Origin: Plastoroseomonas hellenica
Lineage (GTDB): Bacteria > Pseudomonadota > Alphaproteobacteria > Acetobacterales > Acetobacteraceae
Reading direction: 5' to 3'
NCBI RefSeq assembly: GCF_018129085.1
Contig: NZ_JAAGBB010000029.1
Span: 1 to 64,000 of the forward strand
Length of the DNA: 64,000 bases
The position numbers and the translations under genes were made by a program. How positions within the stretch are numbered: position 1 is the stretch's first letter; each line of letters starts with the position of its first letter. Shown here piece by piece: positions 59,515 through 64,000 of the stretch. A model generated the notes under the pieces. The model made no database searches. It worked only from the letters and a program-made list of their open reading frames with translations, and was not told where the DNA came from.

Positions 59515-60675
59515 TTGACCAAAGCAGCTCCTGATCATGGCGCAGCCGTGGACGCCATCTACAGCGCCGTGGCCGCCCCCGGAGGCTGGCCTGAAACCCT
59601 CCGCATGCTCGCGGACCACATCGGCGCCACCGGTGCGTTCCTCATTCACAGTGGAAGCGCCGGGTGCCCGCCGTTCATCGTCCAGGAACGGCTCCGCGCG
59701 GATCTGGTGGCGCCCTACTTCCGCGACTACTCCGACAACCCGTATGCGAGAGCGTTCGCGCGGGTACGGCCAGGTCAGGTCTACATCGCCAACCAGTTGG
59801 TCGACGTGGCATCTCTGCGACGCTCCGCCTTCTATGCTGACATCCTTGTGCCACAGGCGATGGAGGATCAGGTGGTGCTGCCGCACGCCAGCCTCACCCG
59901 CAACGGCAGCAGCGGCGGAATTTCCTTCGCACTCTCAAAGCGGCAACTCGAGGGTAGGCAGTCGGCAGTGGCTCGCCTGCGACGGCTGGCTCCACACCTG
60001 TCCCGCGCGATCGATCTCAGCCTGCACACGGAGCGGAGCCACGCCGCCACCTGGCAGACTGCCCTCATGCTCGACGCCATGCCGGGAGCAGCTCTGCTTC
60101 TCGACAGCAAGGGATGTATTCTCAGAGCGAACAGCGGCGCCGAGGCGCTGCTCCATGAGGGCGACGGGATCTTCGCCAGGCGGGCCGACGGCTTGGTCCT
60201 TGCGGCGCACGGGCGCACCGAAGCCCGGCGGCTTTCCGCGGCTATCGCAGGCGCGCTGGCCGTGGCGCGTGGCGATAGCGGAGACGCCGGCGAGCCGCTG
60301 GTTGTGACGCGTCCCTCCGGCCGCTCGGCGCTGCTGGTGCTCGTCACGCCGTTGCCGCCGACCGCATTCTCGATCTGGGATGCGGCCGATGCTGGTGCCC
60401 GGGTTCTGGTGCAGATCGCCGATCCCCATGCTCCGGCGCAAGCGCAGGCAGAAGCGCTGCGGCGGGCGGTGGGCCTCACCGCAGCCGAAGCCCGGGTCGC
60501 GGCCCTGGTCGGCGCGGGGAACAGCGTGCCCGAGGCTGCCAAAGTACTCGGGATTTCTCCCCTGACCGCAAAGACCCATCTGCTTCGCTGCTTCGACAAG
60601 GCCGGCGTGCGGTCTCAGGTGGCGCTTGCGAGGCTGCTTGCCTCGCTTCCCTTGATGCCGCGCGAGCAATCCTGA
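59515..60675 (+). CDS. LuxR-type regulator, copy 1
   Basis: The 386-residue protein has an N-terminal sensory region (AAVDAIYSAVAAPGGWPETLRMLADHIG, then RRSAFYADILVPQAMEDQVVLP) and a middle PAS-like part (MLDAMPGAALLLDSKGCILRANSGAEALL). The C-terminal LuxR helix-turn-helix reads GLTAAEARVAALVGAGNSVPEAAKVLGISPLTAKTHLLRCFDKAGVRSQ. The start is TTG at 59515 with AGGAGG 8 bp upstream. A paralogue follows 116 bp later. Confidence 0.87.
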   Translation: MTKAAPDHGAAVDAIYSAVAAPGGWPETLRMLADHIGATGAFLIHSGSAGCPPFIVQERLRADLVAPYFRDYSDNPYARAFARVRPGQVYIANQLVDVASLRRSAFYADILVPQAMEDQVVLPHASLTRNGSSGGISFALSKRQLEGRQSAVARLRRLAPHLSRAIDLSLHTERSHAATWQTALMLDAMPGAALLLDSKGCILRANSGAEALLHEGDGIFARRADGLVLAAHGRTEARRLSAAIAGALAVARGDSGDAGEPLVVTRPSGRSALLVLVTPLPPTAFSIWDAADAGARVLVQIADPHAPAQAQAEALRRAVGLTAAEARVAALVGAGNSVPEAAKVLGISPLTAKTHLLRCFDKAGVRSQVALARLLASLPLMPREQS

Positions 60676-60791
60676 GCGCGGCCGCTGCATACGCCCAAAG
60701 CCGAGGCAGACAATGCGCTCGCCGAGAGATGGAGCTCTGCGGAAATCCTGAGACTGAGATTCTCGACGACATGCAGGCGGAGTGAACGAAC

Positions 60792-61946
60792 TTGCCTCAC
60801 AGCCAGACGACGCTTATCGACACAATCTACTCTGCTGCCGCTCACCCTGATCGCTGGCCTGCCGTTTTGACCGTGGTGGCCGACCATGTCGGTGCGACCG
60901 GTGGCATGCTCGCCTACATCGCGCCTCGCGCGCAGCGCGGGTTCCTCATCAACGGCAGGCTTAGGGAAGACCTCGGGAAACTGTTCCTCGACAGGCATCT
61001 GATGAACCCCTGGACGGTCGCAATCAAGGATGTGCCGCCGAGCCATCCCATCATCGCCAACAGCCTGATCGACACCAGTGAGCTGCGTCGCTCCGAGTTC
61101 TACGCCGATGTGTTGGCTCCCCAGAGCGTGGAAAATATCATCAACGTCAAGGAGGCTGTGCTCGCCGAAGGCGGCAGCCTAGGCGGCTTTGGCTTCACAC
61201 TCTCCGCGCGCGGCTCCGATCGCGCCGAGGAAGGGCTTCGGCGTCTACGAGGGATCCGCTCGCACCTGTCGAGAGCGCTCGAGACATCTCTCGCACTTGG
61301 GCGTCACGCCGACGGCACGCGGCAGTTGACCCGCGTGCTCCACCTCATGCCCGGCCCCGCATTTCTCCTCGACCGTGGCGGGCACATCAGCCACGCCAAC
61401 TCTGCCGCCGAAGCGCTTCTCAGGCGACACGACGGGCTTGGCGTCGACGTGTCGGGCGGACTTAGGCTCGCAGCCGCTCTCCCGCAGGAAACGAAGGAAA
61501 TCTCGCGCGCCATCGCGACCGCGCTGTCGGTTGCCGTGGGCGGGGAGGACATTCTGCCTCCGCCTCTCCGTCTCACGCGTCCATCCGGATTGCCGCCGCT
61601 CATCCTCATGCTCGTCCCGCTTCCTCCACCGGCATTCGCGCTGTGGGAGTTGAACGAGGCGGCGCGCGCGATGGTCCTGGTCATCGATCCGGATCAGCAG
61701 GCATCGCTCACTGCGCATGCCGCGGGTGCAGCCTTTGGCCTCACGGCGGCTGAGGCGCGGGTTGCGGCACTGATCGCTGGCGGGTTCAGCGTTCCCGAGG
61801 CGGCTGCCGCTTTGGGGATCGCGCCGACGACGGTAAAGACACATCTGCTTCGGTGCTTCGACAAGACCGGGGTTCGATCTCAATCTGGCTTGGCGCGCCT
61901 ATTCGCGAACTTGCCTGTCAGCGAACGGTTCCTCGGAAGAAGGTAA
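60792..61946 (+). CDS. LuxR-type regulator, copy 2
   Basis: The 384-residue paralogue of copy 1 has the same layout: LIDTIYSAAAHPDRWPAVLTVVADHVG, RRSEFYADVLAPQSVENIINVK, LMPGPAFLLDRGGHISHANSAAEALL and the LuxR domain LTAAEARVAALIAGGFSVPEAAAALGIAPTTVKTHLLRCFDKTGVRSQSG. The start is again TTG, with GGAGTGA upstream. The helices of the HTH are nearly identical in the two copies, so they may bind similar sites. It is convergent with the CHAT gene. Confidence 0.87.
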   Translation: MPHSQTTLIDTIYSAAAHPDRWPAVLTVVADHVGATGGMLAYIAPRAQRGFLINGRLREDLGKLFLDRHLMNPWTVAIKDVPPSHPIIANSLIDTSELRRSEFYADVLAPQSVENIINVKEAVLAEGGSLGGFGFTLSARGSDRAEEGLRRLRGIRSHLSRALETSLALGRHADGTRQLTRVLHLMPGPAFLLDRGGHISHANSAAEALLRRHDGLGVDVSGGLRLAAALPQETKEISRAIATALSVAVGGEDILPPPLRLTRPSGLPPLILMLVPLPPPAFALWELNEAARAMVLVIDPDQQASLTAHAAGAAFGLTAAEARVAALIAGGFSVPEAAAALGIAPTTVKTHLLRCFDKTGVRSQSGLARLFANLPVSERFLGRR

Positions 61947-62012
61947 GTCCAGGCGCCACCGAGGTGCCTTGGTCTCCAGCTAGCGGACGATTGCCGAGCG
62001 CCTCAGCGCCGA

Positions 62013-64000
62013 CTAGCCACCCACGATCACGAACGGCGCCCAGTACGCTGGATGGCCCGCCACTCCGTCATGGAGGCGTAGAAGATGACGCATGGCCTCC
62101 TGGAGATGGGCGGCGGGTCGAGCACCAGGATCCCGCGTGCGCGCCGCGACGAAGGCCGTTGTCAGCAGCACCGCAGCCTGACTGTTGACCGCCCAGTGGC
62201 TGACCAAAAGGCGGCGCGCCCCAGCCTGGAGGAAGGCACGGGCAAGACCCGACAATCCTTCCGCATAGGGGCCGCCCTCCGGAGCGGCCGTGTTGCAGGC
62301 CGATAGCAGTACAAGATCCGCATCCAGCCGCATGGCCGCCACATCGGAGGCCGTGAGCAATCCTTCGAAGGGGACCTCTTCGTCATTCGGCGTGAGCACG
62401 ATTGCAGGCTCGGCCAACCCCGGAATTTCTCCCGCCATGACGGCGTGGGTCGCAAACGCGAGGTAGCGATACTGCTCCGGTCCGGCCTCCGCCAGACCCC
62501 TTTCGGTGGCGTCGCGTCCGAGCAAAACCGTGCTCTCGCCGGAGCCGAGCAACTCGGCGAGCGCGCGAAGCTCCAGCGCGGTCTCCGGCAGCTCCGAAAG
62601 GGCCGAAAGACCGTTCCGCACCGAAGCTGGTACGCCGCGGCTGCCTGGAGCGGCCGCGCCATACCGGGAGAGCCTTGGATCGCCCACCCCGAGCAGCGCG
62701 CGTGAGGCCATCGAGCTGCGCCGCGCCGCCTCCCTCACGGAGGCGAATGCCGAGAGCGACGGCAGGATCGAGGTCGCGTAGCGATCGACGAGCCAACCCC
62801 CGCCTGGCCTGGCCAGCAGGTGCGGGGGAAGACGCTGCAATGCGCCGTCCGGTACGAGCAGGACGTGACTAACATTCGCGATTGCGCCCGTCGCCTCCGC
62901 GGGACCAACCAGCGCCGCGTGGAGCGCCTCGGCAGCGTCGCGGGCGAACGCCGGCGGTCCACCAGGTCGGCTGAGGTCCAAGCTTCCGCGGATCCGGTCA
63001 ACCAGCGCAGACAGCGCGTCGCGGCTCAAGTCGACCGGTACGGCGAGCGCCGTGGACCGGGTGATGACCCAGAGGATCGTCTGATCCTCGGAGATGAGCG
63101 GCGCCAGCACCGCCTCGTCATCGGCGAGCGCTTCGCGAACCTCGTTGAGCCGGGCTGGTCGGGGTTGAAGGAACTCGGCGAGGGCCGGGTTCCGCCGCCG
63201 AAGTTCCGTACTCGCGGCCTGAAGGCTCCGCAGCTGCTCGGCCCTGAGTGTCTGCAGGCGTTGCAGTTCGCCAGAACCGCCAGGCTTGGCGGCTGCCTCC
63301 AGCACCAGCGCATCGGTCTGGCGGAGGCTCTCCGCCGCCTCCGCCGGCGCACGCAGCAGTGCGGCCTCCGAGCCCGCGCCCGCCATGATGCGGAGCGACG
63401 ATCGGCGGAGCGCCTCGCCGGCGCGCGAGATCAGCGATGACTGGGATGCGGCGAACGCCTCCTCCAAGGCCGCGGGGTCAAGATCGATCAGGGTCCGCAG
63501 GAGCATCGCCTGGGCAGCGAAAAGTGCACGCGCGCTGCGGTGCTGCGCCTCGCCTGCGCCGCTCGGCGCCTCTCCCGCCGCGACCCGGTCCGACAGGAGG
63601 GTATAGGCCCGCCTGATCTGCTCCAAAGCTCCTCGCCGATCGCCGGAGACTGCGCGAAGCTCCGCACGCGCCGTCATCGCTTCGGCCAGCCGAACTGTCC
63701 CGGCGCCGCCGACGCGCTCGTAGATAGTTATTGCGCGATCCAGTGGAGGCGCGGCCTCGGCGTACTGCCCCGCCCGTGTCAGCATCCGGCCGAGCCGGAC
63801 GAGCGAGAATCCCAGATCGGGCGTGTTCGGACCCCGCGCGGTCTCGAGAGTTGCCTGCGCCCGCCGGTACAGCCGGGCTGCCGTGGCAATCTGCCGACGA
63901 GCTTCCGCGACGCGGCCGAGAACCACGGTCGCCAGTGCCTCCGGTCGCCGATCGGGGAGTGCCGTGGCCTGCATGGCACCAAGCGCCGCGCGCGCACGCC
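62013..64000 (-). CDS. TPR-CHAT protein (caspase-like), 5' end outside the window
   Basis: The gene is open to the right edge, so the start is missing; an in-frame ATG lies at 63972-63974. Residues about 10-160 from that ATG are helical repeats of TPR style (ARLYRRAQATLETARGP, GQYAEAAPPLDRAITIYERVG). The C-terminal CHAT domain has caspase-like His510 in YLAFATHAVMAGE and Cys560 in LVLLSACNTA, then LVSHWAVNSQAAVLL. CHAT proteins are protease or scaffold parts of signalling or defence systems. It may partner with neighbours beyond the window. Confidence 0.85.
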   Translation of the reverse strand, partial: RARAALGAMQATALPDRRPEALATVVLGRVAEARRQIATAARLYRRAQATLETARGPNTPDLGFSLVRLGRMLTRAGQYAEAAPPLDRAITIYERVGGAGTVRLAEAMTARAELRAVSGDRRGALEQIRRAYTLLSDRVAAGEAPSGAGEAQHRSARALFAAQAMLLRTLIDLDPAALEEAFAASQSSLISRAGEALRRSSLRIMAGAGSEAALLRAPAEAAESLRQTDALVLEAAAKPGGSGELQRLQTLRAEQLRSLQAASTELRRRNPALAEFLQPRPARLNEVREALADDEAVLAPLISEDQTILWVITRSTALAVPVDLSRDALSALVDRIRGSLDLSRPGGPPAFARDAAEALHAALVGPAEATGAIANVSHVLLVPDGALQRLPPHLLARPGGGWLVDRYATSILPSLSAFASVREAARRSSMASRALLGVGDPRLSRYGAAAPGSRGVPASVRNGLSALSELPETALELRALAELLGSGESTVLLGRDATERGLAEAGPEQYRYLAFATHAVMAGEIPGLAEPAIVLTPNDEEVPFEGLLTASDVAAMRLDADLVLLSACNTAAPEGGPYAEGLSGLARAFLQAGARRLLVSHWAVNSQAAVLLTTAFVAARTRDPGARPAAHLQEAMRHLLRLHDGVAGHPAYWAPFVIVGG

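Noticed and set aside
1-64000. CRISPR arrays, rRNA, tRNA, prophage and complete insertion sequences
   Set aside because: No regularly spaced repeats, tRNA cloverleaf consensus, phage genes or transposase genes were recognised. This was by eye and short tRNAs could be missed.

Overview
The window is very GC-rich bacterial DNA with strong G/C third-position bias. It looks like a free-living alphaproteobacterium of the Acetobacteraceae type (Roseomonas-like). The reasons are the leuS-lptE-holA cluster beside a DUF3576 lipoprotein, several Bug/TctC periplasmic binding proteins without cognate permeases, a TAXI-TRAP system, a MucR regulator and a DUF4170 protein. This placement is an inference from gene content. 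No rRNA, tRNA, CRISPR array or phage was seen. Motifs and positions were read by eye and no database search was run.

Layout. 0-9 kb: outer-membrane porin with a good terminator, DUF3576 lipoprotein, an exported alpha/beta hydrolase on the opposite strand, then leuS, lptE, holA and an AzlCD-type exporter pair. 9-13 kb: a UdgX-type uracil-DNA glycosylase, a membrane histidine kinase, a WecA/MraY-family glycosyl-phosphate transferase and a DUF6653 protein. 13-24 kb: TAXI-TRAP transporter, pncC-like amidase, enoyl-CoA hydratase family enzyme, MOSC protein, DUF4170, class II aldolase, a Bug protein divergent from a GntR regulator across a clear operator, DUF882 peptidase, an SDR lacking its catalytic Tyr, and a second Bug protein. 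24-33 kb: a copper/metal resistance island with two-component system, cytosolic copper-storage protein, CopA, CopB, a His-tailed mini-lipoprotein, DmeF-like CDF exporter, CopC, CopD and a Met/His-rich lipoprotein. Three similar 18-bp sites in this island look like a shared operator. 33-47 kb: GH13 glucosidase, IclR-controlled lyase and Bug operon, another Bug protein, RidA, MarR, LysR, TauD-family dioxygenase, a complete polar amino-acid ABC transporter with an aminotransferase-like protein that has no candidate PLP lysine, and an SDR. 47-57 kb: NTF2-FMO fusion, a tandem pair of tiny exported proteins sharing a C-terminal motif, SCD-type desaturase behind an AT-rich promoter, MarR plus FAD monooxygenase, LLM flavoprotein and a UvrD-like helicase. 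57-64 kb: MucR regulator, lipoprotein, LysE-type exporter, two tandem LuxR-type regulators with TTG starts, and a TPR-CHAT (caspase-like) protein running off the right edge.

Between the genes there are at least three families of short dispersed repeats. Family A (about 55 bp, six copies including a half copy) and family B (50 bp, two copies) start with TAGAGC, and in three places this TAG is the stop codon of the preceding gene. Family C is a MITE-like element with terminal inverted repeats. One copy fills the lptE-holA gap and would fold the holA ribosome binding site into a 20-bp perfect stem. The most novel-looking items are the paired mini secreted proteins, the copper-island operator with its His-tailed small lipoproteins, and the regulatory repeats.
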